Shown in pieces: positions 24,893 through 37,267 of a stretch of 64,000 nt of DNA (the first letter of the stretch is position 1; every line of letters begins with the position of its first letter). This DNA is from Halictus rubicundus (taxonomy: Eukaryota; Arthropoda; Insecta; Hymenoptera; Halictidae): NCBI RefSeq assembly GCF_050948215.1, contig NC_135153.1, positions 5,546,058 through 5,610,057 of the forward strand. Direction: 5' to 3'. The notes under the pieces are model-generated. The model did not search any database. It was not told the origin of the DNA and was given only the letters and a program-made list of their open reading frames with translations. The translations under genes were made by a program, and so were the position numbers.

Positions 24893-25860
24893 TGTGTAAA
24901 ATCAATGTAGGCTCTCGTGAAGTGCAAAATCCAGGATTCGTAAAACAAAATATGACTCAAGGTGTCTCCTTACATTTTTTACAGAAGTGAATGTTTTATT
25001 TCTTAAATAATGCTCCAGAGAGCTGAAAAGATTATAGCCAGAGTGAGCAATATCCGGTGAGTACGGGAGGTGCGGTAAAACTTCCCATTGCAATTCTTTG
25101 ATTTTTTCCTGAGTGAGTTTCGCTGTATGAGGTCGGGCATTGTCAATTTGCAGTATTACACCTTTTTTTGTGGACTAAAGATGCCCTCTTTTTTAATAGT
25201 TCCGAATACAGCCGTTGTAATTGCTGACAATACAACTCAGCAGTAACTGTTTCTCCAGGTTTCAACAACTCAAAGTGAATTATGCCACGACAGTCCCACC
25301 AAATGCACAGTAACACCTTTCTAAATGATAAGCTAGGTTTAGGGGTTGATATTGCGGTTTGATGTGCAGAAAGCCATTGCTTGGAACGCTTTATGTTATC
25401 ATAAAGAATTCATTTTTCATCTCCGGTAACGATTCTGCGAAGAAATGGATCTCTGCGAAATCTGGATAGCAATGAAGTGCAAATTGATCGACGAATATTC
25501 TTGTTGGTGTCAGATAATTGATGCGGTACACATATTCCTTGCCTATATGCCTTTCCCATTTCGTGTAGGTGCCTTTGTATAGTTGACCATGTGAACCTAA
25601 GGCTTCTCGATAATTCTTGTATACTTAATTTTGGATCAGCTTCCACCAGAGATTTTAGGGTGCCATTATCAAATTCAACTGGTCGTCCACTTCGAGGCCT
25701 GTCGATCAATACATCTCCATAAACATTGCAAATTTTCTTTGTTGTTACCGTTGCATTAAATACCGCATGAAAATGAAAAAGTATGCAATGACGAATATGA
25801 TCCTCGGAAGGTACGGACGCCGCCATTTTATTACAGGATTGTAAAAGAAAATTATACTTT
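24893..25860 (-). pseudogene. mariner transposase, nearly full-length but dead
   Basis: The minus strand reads as a mariner-family transposase. The start is at 25826, followed by a helix-turn-helix N-terminus and the linker DRPRSGRPVEF. An HLHEMGKAYRQG segment and then VTGDEK, with the first catalytic Asp, lie near 25410-25430. WWDCRGIIHFELLKPGET follows at about 25240-25305. The C-terminus YSPDIAHSGYNLF is at about 25030-25065. Defects: a stretch of about 20-30 residues is missing between KICNVYG and the DRPRSGRP linker; the Trp codon after GDEK is a stop; frameshifts occur in the middle; and the usual third catalytic Asp (SDY) is Gly. A fossil copy. Confidence 0.9.
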
Positions 25861-26154
25861 TTAGAATATTTTGAACACAGGCTGCTTCACCGAAAACTGT
25901 AAAAGAATACGTGTTTCCTTTTCAACGATCGGTACAGAACTAAAGGCAAAACAAATTCTTTGCGAATAATTGATTACTTATGGGTACCCCTAATATAACG
26001 CATTTTCGAAACCCGAGCCGCAGTTATAAAACTAATAATAGTATTCATGGGTACAGATAAATGTAGTTGTTTACATTTACGAAGAGCGTATACTACAATA
26101 CATCATGTAAAAATATCTTAGAAGAAAATGAACACAGCTTTGCGAAGGTAAAGG
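25861..26154. other. AT-rich non-coding flank of the mariner copy
   Basis: The 5' terminal repeat of the mariner element was not confidently located here. Confidence 0.35.
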
Positions 26155-26290
26155 TTTCGAGCTTTAAACTCGGTCCAGGCATACGGTTGTACTGTTTGTT
26201 TTAACATCACCACAATTTAAAGACAATTTTTCGCGAATCGGAAACGTAGTGTTTAAATACAATACTTTTTGGATCCACTGTAAATCGTTC
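26155..26290. repeat. dispersed repeat C, copy 3 (diverged)
   Basis: Shares GAGCTTTAAACTCGGTCC-like and GAATCGGAAACGTAGTGTTT segments and CTTTTTGGATCCACT with the 12170 and 22186 copies. Confidence 0.45.
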
Positions 26291-27146
26291 TGTAATAAGG
26301 GCACTGTAACATACGTGAAGTGCCAGGTGCACAACTAGTAAAGCTTCGTGGAATACATTAATATTTCTTCGTAAATCATACCTAGTATCCTTACAGAAAT
26401 GTCGTCCTCTTAATTCGCAAGAGTTTGGGCACAGTCCAAATTTCTCGGTGTTTGAGTGGATTATTCGTATGGCCGGGGGTCGCCAGTTTCGCAACTCGGC
26501 CCTGCACGGTCTTCCCGCCGGAGGTAGACTCTAATCCGCAATTTCAATCTCTCTTTCTGCGAGTCCCGAAAGAACCGGTGGTCCGAGTGAGAGAAGGAGA
26601 ACACCGGGAAGCTCTGGGAAAGGAGAAAGATCGCGCAGAAGAAAAAAACCCAGGGGATGCAAGCCGTGAATCAACGGACGATTCACGGCGGGACTCATTC
26701 CGGGTTCCTTTTATTCCTGAGACTTGTGGATTGATGGTATCGCCTCGCAGATGGAAATGCGTGTAATTTTTATAACGGCCACGCCTCGCGATCATCGTCC
26801 GCCCCGCGAAATTCTAAAGAGCTTCCGCTATACGACGCCGACGCTCCGCCGACACCGACGCCCTATGAATTACGTACGCCCCGTCAATTTTCCTATGTAG
26901 TTTCGACGTGCCGACCTTTTGTCGCTTTTGTGCCACGCAAATGACGATTTCAGTGTCTCCAGACGACGGGGCGCGGGCTTTGAAACCGGAACAATAAAGT
27001 CGATTGATTATTTCTGTCGGCTTTCGAACTTCCGACGCTTGTTCCGGGGATCGTCCATGAAAATGTACGACCTGGTTAATTGTATACATTTAATTCTCAA
27101 AATTAGACTGCGGATTGAATGCATTTATGACAAAGATGAGCGGCTA
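26291..27146. other. GC-rich island, no gene recognised
   Basis: Overlapping Arg-rich frames on both strands and no family resemblance. Similar in composition to the other islands. Confidence 0.4.
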
Positions 27147-27235
27147 TACGGGGTGTCCCAAAAATGTTGTACTCCCTTGAAAGGGATAATTCTCGAGATC
27201 ATTTGAAGTAACTTTTTTTTTAAAAAGTTATTGTC
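27147..27235. mobile_element. isolated end of a GGGTGTCCC-type element
   Basis: Begins TACGGGGTGTCCCAAAAATG and continues GAAAGGGATAATTC...ATTTGAAGTAAC. This matches the reverse complement of the right end at 27630-27692. No matching right end of its own was found. Confidence 0.55.
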
Positions 27236-27485
27236 AAAGCATATTAACACGCTCATCATCGATGCTCAAGAGCATTATTTTGAGCATTTGGATTAGCAGT
27301 GTATCATTAGGTAAGTAAATCACCGAAGTGTTCGATCGGTTCCTCAAAGTAAACTATTATCCATAGCAGGTGACCTTCAACTATCTTGAATGACCTTGAG
27401 TCGTAGGTTAGCGTGAACAGCCTGTATGTTTATTACAATCTATTTATCTTATTTATCTCAGATTATAATCTATCTATTTTATACT

Positions 27486-27692
27486 ATACAGGGTGTCCTA
27501 AAAAGGTTGTACTTCCTTGAAAGAGGTGAGTCAGACTACGCCTGCTGTATCGACGCTCTGATTGGTCCGTGTTTCTCGTTAATAGTTCCTTAACAAAGCC
27601 GCGGAGAACATTCTCGCAAAGGAAAAAGTTACTTCAAATGGCCTCTGGAATCACCCTTTCCAAGGAAATGCGATATTTTTGGGACACCCTAT
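27486..27692. mobile_element. MITE with GGGTGTCCC termini
   Basis: Left TACAGGGTGTCCTAAAAAGG and right TTTTTGGGACACCCTATA are inverted. The core has CTGATTGGTCCGTGTTT and AAAGCCGCGG, shared with 40085-40235. About 207 bp and non-coding. Confidence 0.7.
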
Positions 27693-27774
27693 ATAATTAA
27701 AAACTTCAGAAAAATTGGAAGAAATTTTTGTGCCATTGAACGAGTTTTCTGGATGAAATCGAGAGCAGCGCGCG

Positions 27775-28028
27775 CTAGAAAACATCTCCAGCTACAAATT
27801 GAGCTATATTTTGTCTTGATTCTCTGCGAAATAAAGCCAAAAACTTGAAGCACGTTTCTGGCGTCAGAATTCGATAATATCGATAATACAGAGCAAAAAA
27901 TTGTGACAAGTTTAGTCGCAGACTTAAGACCCGTGGGATCAAGGCCAAAACGGATCTTAAGTCTGTGTGTGAAGGCTGTGAATGGAAATTATTAATTAAA
28001 AAGTCACGTGACTACCCCGGGCCCTTAA
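27775..28028 (-). mobile_element. partial copy of the TTAA-flanked element at 49263
   Basis: The reverse complement matches 49263-49500. Shared segments include AAACATCTCCAGCTAC-like, TTCTCTGCGAAATAAAGC, GAAGCACGTTTCTGGCGTCA and the terminal CCGGGCCCTTAA. The other terminus is absent, so the copy is truncated. Confidence 0.7.
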
Positions 28029-29907
28029 AAAGTTTCGAAAACCGGCGACGCCGTTATTTACGCCTCGACCAGATAGTTCCGAAGAGCTGGCGTACACAGA
28101 GCCGTGGCACAGAGAACAATTTTAATCAACCAATCCCTGCGTGACCCGAATTAAACCGCCCACGAAGCATCGTATCATCGGCCACGCCTGTCCGCGATCC
28201 CTCTATCCTCTCCGGTTAGGCTGTCGGGTCGCCTAGGACTAACGCAGAAAAATGATTCTCCGTTTTGGTGCCGCTCCCGGCCAACGGGGTGCAATCTGAT
28301 CGAAACAACGCCGCGAGAAGAGAGAGAGAGAGAGAGGATTAAAAAAAAGAAATGCACGCGGGTTAACGAGGTTCCGGTATCAATCAGACAGAAGTGTGAC
28401 ACAGAGACGAGAAGAGCAGGGGGCATCCCGGTAAGCGGCGACAGAATTGCTCGCGATTGCTATCTAACCCCGAAATCATTTATACACACCGGAATCAGCC
28501 GGTCGCATCGATCGGGCAACCGGCCGAGTGTCACTTTTGCCGTTCCTGTTGGATCTTCCACCCCCTTGTTCCGCCTTTCAACCCCGGCGTCCCCTTCCAC
28601 CGTCGGTCAATACGACAAATCCGCCGGCAATAAAACACCGAGTCGCGCGCGCGTTCCCGTTTCTCTTTTTTGGCATTTTTCCCCTGGTCCTTTGTCTCTG
28701 TTCCTCTTTTTTAACCTGACCGTCCCCATCCAGCGTCCTCCCCCCACCCGTTGTGCCAGCGGCGGCCAGCATCCCCGGCCGGCTCTTTCTCTTTTCGAAA
28801 CGGCAGCTCGTAACCCGGAGCCACCCTGTATGGATCGAGTCGGTGGTGGCCCAACAGCGAATAATAAATTATCGTCGCCGGTGGCGCGCGAGCGTGCATC
28901 CGAATTTTCCGGCTCCCTTCTGCGACCCTTTCCCTTCACATATCCCCCTCGCATGCCACCAACCCCTGATCAACCAATCTCTCTTTCTCTTGATCGTTGC
29001 GCGGTGAATGCCGCGTCGAGTAATTCGAACGATGGTAGTAGGCCACGCGGATTGAATCGGAATGACAGCGAGGGCTTGCACTCTGCGACAGTAAGACCTT
29101 GCTCCGTTGAGCAAGCCTTGCGACGGACAAGGGCGCCCGCCGATGCCCGCGGGCACAGCTGTGGGCAATGTGACGTCAGCGGGAAAAATATTGTCATAGG
29201 CTGAACCATCGAAAGGAGGCGTGGTTCGTTGTCCGCCAAGTCACTTTTGCCAAATTCTCTGCTCGCACGGGTGATAGCTGAGCGGGACTGGGCTAAGAGG
29301 ATTCATCTGCTTTTGCTCGGAGTCCGAAATTTGCGAATATTTAGCACGATTTCGCACAACTAAATTCGTCGTCATAAAACACTAAATAATTCAATTCACG
29401 TAATTCCCCGAAGCCACAAAACTGTAAGGCATGTAAGGAAGTGAATTAAAAGTGTAGGGGTAAAAGACAGTAGGTGAAGTGTAGGCGAATTATAAGTGTG
29501 GGTAATTATTACATATTGAAAGTGTAGGTAATATTTACATATTACCGTCGCTCGTTTGTAGTTTCCGAGATAATTGCAAAAACACTACGGATACACACTA
29601 CAACGAATTCTACCATTCTAAATGACCAACTCATGCTTTAACACGTTCACGGTCCGTAAAAGTTTCAGTGAGCTGCAAAAATAGACAGGCAATTTTTCTT
29701 GAAACTAGTCGTACTATCCGAAATCTGATTAGACATAAACAATAATAATAAGTTAACTGTCATTAGTAATGACAGTTGGTCATTACTTTGAAATGTATAT
29801 TACTTACAAAAACATAAGGTTGTATAAAATTAAATGAATAAAAATTGGCTTTAAAATTTGAATGCTATAGCATTCATGTCATGGCCGGTTCTGCTGTGGG
29901 TCAGAGC
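28029..29907. other. GC-rich island and flank, no gene recognised
   Basis: 28050-29280 is GC-rich with a short GA run at 28317-28337. The longest frame (212 residues, +, 28566-29204) overlaps several minus frames and has Pro/Arg/Ser-rich low-complexity content, so it is not called. 29460-29570 has a small repeat of GTAGGTAATATTTACATATT type. Confidence 0.4.
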
Positions 29908-30232
29908 AGTGTCGCCAGATCAAGACTTGTTTCCCCATACTAATTTTCCCTTCTACCGCGCTATTCCCCAAATTTCCGACGCGTTTCTTCTCTGTCGTGC
30001 GTACTGCGGTACCGGAAGAGAGAGGATAACTTTTTCTCCTCAATTCGTGTTCCCTCCCTTCGTCTGGCTTCGCCAAACAACGCGACGTCCAATGCGTTTT
30101 CGCATTGCTTGAGTCAAGCTTGAGTCAAATTAAGTCAAGAGTAAATAAGAGCCACCCTAGTGGGGATGCTCGCCGCCGCAAAATAGGGAATGGCGTCGTA
30201 GAATGGGAAACAAGTCTTAATCTGGCGACATT
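29908..30232. mobile_element. foldback element, family F3 copy 1
   Basis: GTCGCCAGATCAAGACTTGT on the left is inverted at 30205-30231 (ACAAGTCTTAATCTGGCGAC). The core TTCCCTTCTACCGCG...TCTCTGTCGTGCGTACT resembles 34839-35020. Non-coding. Confidence 0.65.
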
Positions 30233-32233
30233 GGGTTAGGGAGTGGGGAAATACGGAGTGTGAAAAACAAGTCACACGATTGGTGACCTCTTTCATTGCA
30301 CGTCCATGATTTTTGCACGCATTTTCGGTCTCGTTTCGTGCAACGAGACAAGTTCTACTGTAGTAAAGGTTGAAGGGGAAAACGTGGATAGTGTGGACAC
30401 GCAGATTGAATCGAACAAAATGTTAGCGGTCCCATATTTTTCCACAGAACGTGCGTCCGTTACACTTCCAGGATTCTCTCACCCTCCCCTGTTTTCTTTC
30501 TCCAATTAAATTTAACCAAGAGGCAAGATAAGGACATCGCGCATCTACCGGATGGGTTGTGGCAGGATTTTACGGCGTCGAGCATATCCCCGTGTAATGC
30601 GACAGTAACACTTTTTATTTATTCCATTATTTCGAAGTGGTTTTAGCGTACCGTCGCGTCGGGAACCATTAGAGCGCTGTGTCGTTCGAATTGTTTCCGG
30701 CACGATACTAAATTTTCGTGTCGACCATATTTTTATTGCACGTTCGTACGATAAGACACAAAGCAATTAACCGGGGTCCGTGTTAGATGCTTTCTTTTAG
30801 CATTTTTGTGGACGATCGGTCGAACACAACGCAAGAAACGTGTACTCCGCAGTTTTCTGTAATGCGAAACAGGGCCGCGGATGTTTTGCTACTGTTTCAG
30901 ACGAAAAACAAATGAAAGGAAAATATGCGTGAAAGCTTCGTTTGTATTATTTTATATGTTACGCGAGGCAACAGCGCGGAATGAGTTTTACTCCAGGTCC
31001 CGGGAAAATGGAAACCGTGTCGGAGAATAAAACATTTTTCATTCTATGTTGGTTTGAACAATATATTTATCAACATTTATTAATTATTTGGGCGAAAATG
31101 CAACGTGGGTCAACTCTGGCTTTTGCTCTTTAACGTTGCTAAAACTCATGGGAACTCGTCAGAAGTATGCAAATGCCTTTATGACGAAATTCTCGTTCAT
31201 TTTTTTTCCGCATGGCGAAGTAAAAAAGTTTCACAACTAACGTATTGCTTTTGTGCATATAACGAACCACGAACAATGTAGATTGCGTGTAACATTCTAT
31301 TCTGTCATATAAAACCGCTAGATTGCGTGTGCTCGTACGTAAACTATCAAAATTCTCGAAAAAGTTCAATAGAGGACGAAAGTTTAATATAATAACTACA
31401 CTGTGGATATGATGTATTTTTAACAGAAATGAGTGGATAAAATACAAAACTGTGAAAACATTAGAACATATTATATATTTTGAAGATATTAGATATTTTT
31501 ATTAAATTTCTGTTTATTACAATTCAAGTATAACATTTTCAGTTTTCATAAAGATCCGCGGTCTTGTAATAAAACAGGGATTTATAAATCTAAACGATAT
31601 TGAAACACAAAGAACGTACAAATAGCTCGAGTAATAATGTATAACGATAAAACAATATTATACAACCGTGCCCATCACTGACATACACACTAATACAAAG
31701 AACGTGAGACGTGCTTTACAAATTACAGAAGAATTCGTGTTTGAATGAACAATATAAATACAGCCGTCTGCAATTTGCAGGAAAGCATATTATTTATGGA
31801 GAAAAAATGCTAAAGAATCATATTTACGAACGAGAAGAGATTCAGTTTACAACTTGTTAGATCAACCTGATAGCCTCAAGTATTATTATCATGACTAGAG
31901 ACAGGAGTAACTGCGCCATGACGATTGGCTATTGTGATTTATCTTGGAATTTTAATGACTAACGAAGAAATGATTACAACGAAAGCTACGTGTTTTCTCC
32001 TAAGAATACAATGCTATGATAAAGAGTAGAGGTTTCCATTAAAAAAAAAATTAAGCTGGACTACATATGACCTTCAGGCCTGCATTATCAAAAAATTTAA
32101 CGTGATCATCCGATAATCCCTTCGAAACCCAACAAAAAAAATTGGAAAAATTGTGTACAAAATATGTACAATGGTATAAAAAAATGCTTGAATTTCTATT
32201 ATTTTTGAATCGTTCAAAGTTGTGTGACACCCT
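30233..32233. other. non-coding DNA, mostly AT-rich
   Basis: No gene, terminal repeat or tandem array was recognised. A 73-residue minus frame (30545-30766) is Arg-rich without identity. Confidence 0.4.
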
Positions 32234-32835
32234 AAGGGGGCCGGCAGGCATTTGGCCTTGACTGTCACGCTATGTTACGCTGTGCCTTTTTTTTTAGACA
32301 TTTTGCGTCTCAAATAAGTAAGTAATCAATTAAAAATGCATACCACCGTGTTTGTACATGTCTTTGCTACGTCTGTCCAGAGCCTTTTTTCGATACGAAC
32401 ACTAAATCTCTCGAAATTAAGACAATCTCTGTGCAATATACGTATATGAACTTGCAAGGGTCAAAATCTTTACAAATTGACGCTTCAATATTGCAATGAG
32501 CAGTTCAAAAGTGGTCACTTGTGTTTCCTAAAAGTCCAATCTACGTCTGCCCAGAGCCCAAATTGCGAATTTCTACCTCATCGTGGATTAATTTGTAATA
32601 TTCGGCAGAAAACTCGCTTTCTGAAGCAAGTATGACGTCACAAGATGGCTGCCACAGAGAGATTCTCTTAATTTCGAGAGATTTAGTGTTCGTGTCGAAA
32701 AAAAGGCTCTGGACAGACGTAGCAAAGACATGTACAAACACGGTGGTATGCATTTTTAATTGATTACTTAATTATTTAAGACGTAAAATGTCTAGAAAAA
32801 TAGGCACAGCGTAACATAGCGTGACAGTCAAGGCC
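32234..32835. mobile_element. F2 foldback element, copy B with both arms
   Basis: Inverted arms of about 200 bp run from 32235 (GGGGGCCGGCAGGCATTTGG) and from 32835 backwards (GACAGTCAAGGCC). The right end lacks the last dozen or so bases. The core carries a 70-residue minus frame (32541-32753) nearly identical to the one at 9273-9485. No transposase. Confidence 0.85.
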
Positions 32836-33454
32836 TTCGTATCTATGAGGTTCAGCATGAATTGGCTCGTACTGTCGTATTGATCGGGACCGTAGTTCGT
32901 ATATTAGAGGTTTGGTAAAGAACCGAGGTGTTACTTTGTTTACACCCTGTACAGCTTAGCGAGCCTCGCGTTCTCGTTCGATCGCAAAGCTGTCCTCGTC
33001 CAACGTTCGCGGCCGTGTTTCAACCCCTTCCACCTGGTCGGCCGTAGTGCCAAACCCGAATCGACCTAACGCTTGCCGTGACCGATTACAAATCTGGCCA
33101 ATTAGGCGCACACTGCACCCCGCTGCATCTGAATTGGCGACCGTTTCGAAGGCGCCATCGTTCCCCATCGCGAGGCTACCTCGAGGAACAGCCTCGCCCG
33201 CTTAACGATCTCCGATCGAGGAAATATCGATGCCGGCGATCGATTCGCCGCTCGAGCTACCCCAATCGTCTTCGAGCCGGTCTAAAGAGGATTCGTGAGG
33301 CGGTCTCAAGGCGTAATTAGTTTATCGGGTGGATATGCAGGATGGTTTTCGATGTGTATTAGATCGCTACAGAAGTTGCCGACTTTGACCATAGCGGTTC
33401 GCGATCGATGAGTATAGTGGGGGAGAAAGGATTGATACAACATACAGTCAGCGA
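32836..33454. other. GC-richer non-coding DNA
   Basis: 33000-33330 is GC-rich with overlapping Arg-rich frames on both strands. No gene recognised. Confidence 0.4.
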
Positions 33455-33830
33455 AATTTCCATAGTTCCATTAAAAAGTTCATCTGTATTTGATTGATAT
33501 GGATTGAAGTTGTAGTTGTTACCGACTCGAAAATGTTACAAATCGAAACGTCTGTGTAACCAATTAAAAATTTTTTCGTGACTGAAATCACAGTAGATTT
33601 GAAAATTGAAGCTTTCCCTTTACAATGGATGCATAAAATACTTGATTTATTGAGCTTCGAATGAAACGTGTATTGCCATTTTTGCAATAATATGAGGTAC
33701 ACCGTGACCAAACTTACACGACCAAACTTGTTCCTCAAATTGTACAGTAACTTTCAAACAGTCGTTATAAAGCGGAAGATTCGATCTTCAACTCTGTAAT
33801 GGATTCGTTCGGAAACAAAATTTTTTTATG
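33455..33830. repeat. dispersed repeat D, copy 2
   Basis: Same ordered landmarks as 11640-12130: GTGACTGAAATCACAGT, GAAGCTTTCCCTT, CTTGATTTATTGAGCTTC, and CAATAATATGAGGTACACCG. Confidence 0.6.
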
Positions 33831-33889
33831 CCTTTACAGACGATTCAATTTGTAGCATTTTTAATCGGAAACTTGTCCTCAGTTTTTTA

Positions 33890-34455
33890 TTGTTACGTCG
33901 ACAACGACCATGTTCGGAGCGTGATGAACCAATACAAACCACCTTGAAACTGAATTCCATCAAAACAAGATCAATTTGATGGTATTATGAAGGAATTGTG
34001 TATTTTGAGCTGCTCCTAACGAACCAGACCATCGATTCAGATGTTTACTGTCAACAACTAATCAAACTGGAAGAAGCAATCAAAGAAAAACGGCCAGAAT
34101 TGGAAAATCGCAAAGCAATTGCGTTCCACCATGGTAACGCTAGGCCACACACATCTTTGGTAACTTGTAAAAAATTATTGGGGCTTGGTTGGGAAACGAT
34201 ATCAAAACTCTTTGATGGAAAACTCTTTGAATAAAACCGTCACTAAAGGTGATGACCTGAAATCGCATTTGCTCAGTTTTTTGTTGATAAGGAGCAGAAG
34301 TTCTATGAGCACGGAATGAAGAAGTTGCCAGAAAGATGGCAAAAAATCATTGAACAAAGAGGAAAATATTTATTGATTAAAATTCACTATTTTTTATAAA
34401 AAAGTCGGATTTTATTTCACCTTAAGAAACCGAAATTACTTCCTTGCCAACCTAA
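33890..34455 (+). pseudogene. mariner transposase, C-terminal half, dead
   Basis: A plus-strand frame at 33998-34234 reads YFELL...VYCQQLIKLEEAIKEKRPEL and then HHGNARPHTS at about 34124-34153. The usual HDNARPH motif has lost its catalytic Asp. After a frame break, the C-terminal signature KLPERWQKIIEQRGKYLL is at 34323-34376. The element closes with AATTACTTCCTTGCCAACCT at 34436-34455, the reverse of a mariner terminal repeat. The N-terminal half is missing. It is not the same copy or subfamily as the mariner at 24893. Confidence 0.85.
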
Positions 34456-34563
34456 TACTATGCGTTCATCACAATCTTCTTGTAAGTACCACGTGATATC
34501 CCTACTTCGTGCTACACGTCTTCCGCTATTGGCCGAATAGCTCGGCGAATACAGCAAAGCACA

Positions 34564-34778
34564 TACAGTGAATTCTCGATATATGTCAACAACACGGGTC
34601 TTGGCAGCGTCGTGTATCGTGCAGGAGGCATATCCGAACCGTGTTATGTTTACACTCCTTAGCGTCCGAGGCCTCTCGAGCTTCGGGGCCCCTCAAGGGG
34701 TATACCCCACGGTAGTGGGGATAATTCCGCGACATTAATCGTCCAGGTCTTGGCGACATATATAGAGAAATCACTGTA
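34564..34778. mobile_element. F1-family element, short form
   Basis: The left end TACAGTGAATTCTCGATATA and right end, reversed, TACAGTGATTTCTCTATATA sit on TA. ACACGGGTCTTGGCAGCG and GTGTTATGTTTACACTCCT are shared with longer F1 copies. It is 215 bp, an internal deletion derivative. Confidence 0.75.
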
Positions 34779-34838
34779 TTGAGCGTGACTGGAACAGATC
34801 GATGTGGTGACGCTGAGCACCTATGTTTACCGTTTCCA

Positions 34839-35020
34839 GTGTTACCAGATCAAGGCTTGTTCCCCCACTCTAACTTCCCTTTCTACTGCGCATCTTCCCC
34901 ACGGTTCCGCCGCGGCCAGGTCATGTGACGCGTTCCGTCTCTGTCGCGCATACTCCAGTACTGGCAGAGAGAGGGTAACCTTTTCCCCTCGATTCGTGCT
35001 CCCTCCCCTCATCTGGCAAA
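34839..35020. repeat. F3 family copy 2 (one arm)
   Basis: Matches the foldback at 29908 over GTTACCAGATCAAGGCTTGT and CGTTCCGTCTCTGTCGCG. The right arm was not found. Confidence 0.55.
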
Positions 35021-36214
35021 AGTGGGGTCTCGCAGGTCCCCATGTGCCCCACTGTCGAAATCACTGCCATCTCCTGATGGATGCATGGTACACGCTTGAA
35101 CCAATAGTTCGCTAAAGCCGAAACCCACCCATTATGATCAATCTTCTTGTGAGGCGGGCATAGCATGTAAGCCCTGAAACGTATTTTATATTGATTCCGT
35201 CCAACATATTGTGTAGAATCACATTTAGGTGAACATTAATTCCACGACACCCTGTACAGTTTCGCGGGTGGAACGAAGCGAGGAGAAGAAATAGTGTTGC
35301 GGGACGAAGGTGGCGAACATGAAGTGTTGAAGGAAGATGGGAAACTGGGAAGAGAGGGAAGAGAAATAGGTGAGGAGAGAGACAAGGTTCGTTCGGTATC
35401 GCGAAACAGAAACAGAGAGGGACAGTAATGGGTAGAGGGAACCTGAATGGAACCGAAGGGGAGGAAGCGAGAGGACGAGAGACGGCGCACGTGTCACAGA
35501 TGTGTTTGAAACATGGTACCCACTACCAGGCCTACCCCAAATTTATACTCGCGCCTCCTTCTCCCCGCCGGCCATCCACCCCCAACTGCCCCCTCCATTT
35601 CACACACACTGACGCGCATTTCGTAATCCGCGCTAATTTAATTGCTCCTCGCCATCAATGGCCATTAACCGGGATAGAATTGTCGGCAATACCGTTGCCG
35701 CTACAAGGTACAATTTCGCCTAACTTCACGGCTCGATTGGCCAAGAAAAATTCCACCGAACCACGATTTGGTCCCTTGCCTTTAATTTTCTTGATTTCCT
35801 TGCGTTTTAACACACGTGCTACATAAATGCAACGATTCAACTATATTTAATATTCGTCTCTATCGAAATGGCAAATAGGAACGTTGTGAGATAGTAAAAT
35901 GTCATCTAAATACACGAATCGTTGTATCATTAATAGTTGCACGTTAAACATTATTAGCATAAATTTGAGTGCAACAGCATCGGCTCCAGTGGTTTACTTG
36001 AGGGTCAATTTAGTTGTAAGTTGAGTTAAAGTTCATTTGCGTAATATTTTACCTCTTCGTTGCTCAGGTGGGGTGCGATAAACCTCACTGGATACAGAAA
36101 ATTCAAAAATAGTTCGAACACAGAATTTTCTATTCTCGAGACATCGTTGATAAATAAATTATGATAATAACGTTAACAAAAATAGTATTATAATAAATCT
36201 AGTTTTATGATAAA
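35021..36214. other. non-coding DNA with a GC-richer, GA/CT-rich part
   Basis: 35270-35500 is purine-rich on the plus strand. Frames on both strands overlap and are low complexity. No gene recognised. Confidence 0.4.
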
Positions 36215-36450
36215 GGTTAAGGCTTCTACTTTTATCACAGCTGGAAGACATGTTTTCTCTCGAAAATATTTATAATTGAAGCATCTCTGGAAACGTTGAA
36301 CAATTTTTTTCGTGATGAAATCTACCGTGGACTGAAGCCTTTTACTCGTCTTATTGAGGTTTGAATGAAAAGTGTACAGTCAATTTTAAAGTAACGTATG
36401 GTAGCCCACGAAGGGCTTCATACGACCAAACTTGTTCGAATTGTACTTTA
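36215..36450. repeat. dispersed repeat D, copy 3 (diverged)
   Basis: TTTCGTGATGAAATC, TTATTGAGGTTTGAATGAAA and CATACGACCAAACTTGTTC align in order with the copies at 11640 and 33455. Confidence 0.45.
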
Positions 36451-37267
36451 CCTGCTTATCTTTACCATAAATGCAGAAAATCTGCAATCTAGTTATTCAT
36501 CGTCTCAAATTTAGGTTCATCGCTTCATGTAATATTTTTCTAAAACTCCATAGGTTTGTTTACATGTTCATACGGAATAACTATATCCATTTTCCCGCAA
36601 ATAGCGATCGCTAACTTAGTCTCTCGGTCGACTGTACTTGCGACTATACATATATGTGTATATTAAACACGAATGCGAGAAACAGGTAAACACAAGGTGC
36701 GAGTAAATTCAATACTGTTTGCGCCCCATGTTAATGTATTATAATCAGTAACGTAGGAAATAAATTATACGAAAGCCAACACTCTCGTATTCACGATGTT
36801 AAATAATGTGAGCTGTAGTATTCAAAATGGGATCTGACAGAAACGCTCGAAATCTTTTTATAAATAATGGTAAATTGATACATCGCAAAACTCGATCATA
36901 AACAATTCCTGATATACGAGATAGCAAATCTCTATATGTTATACAAAAATCGAAACAGCGACAACGACACAGGTGTACCATCGACGGTGCAAAAAAAGAA
37001 ACCGTCGTGCACCGCTCGCATGGAGAACGGTTGGTCGTTCAAAATATTTTTGTTATGAAAAGATTTAATATTTCGTGCGCAGCAATATTATTTGCGATAG
37101 CTTCCTCAGCTGTTTTATAAAACAATTATTTGAGTGTTTTACCTTTTCTTTATTGAACGTGTTTATTTGCTCCTTCATCTCGTAGCGAATGTTTACATTA
37201 TACTGACATAAGAAAATATTTAGATTTTACTGAATAAAATTGATTACATTATAATTGTATTCATAAG
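36451..37267. other. AT-rich non-coding DNA
   Basis: Nothing recognised. Confidence 0.45.

Noticed and set aside
28566..29204. 212-residue plus-strand frame
   Set aside because: GC-rich island with open frames on both strands; composition is Pro/Arg/Ser without family resemblance.
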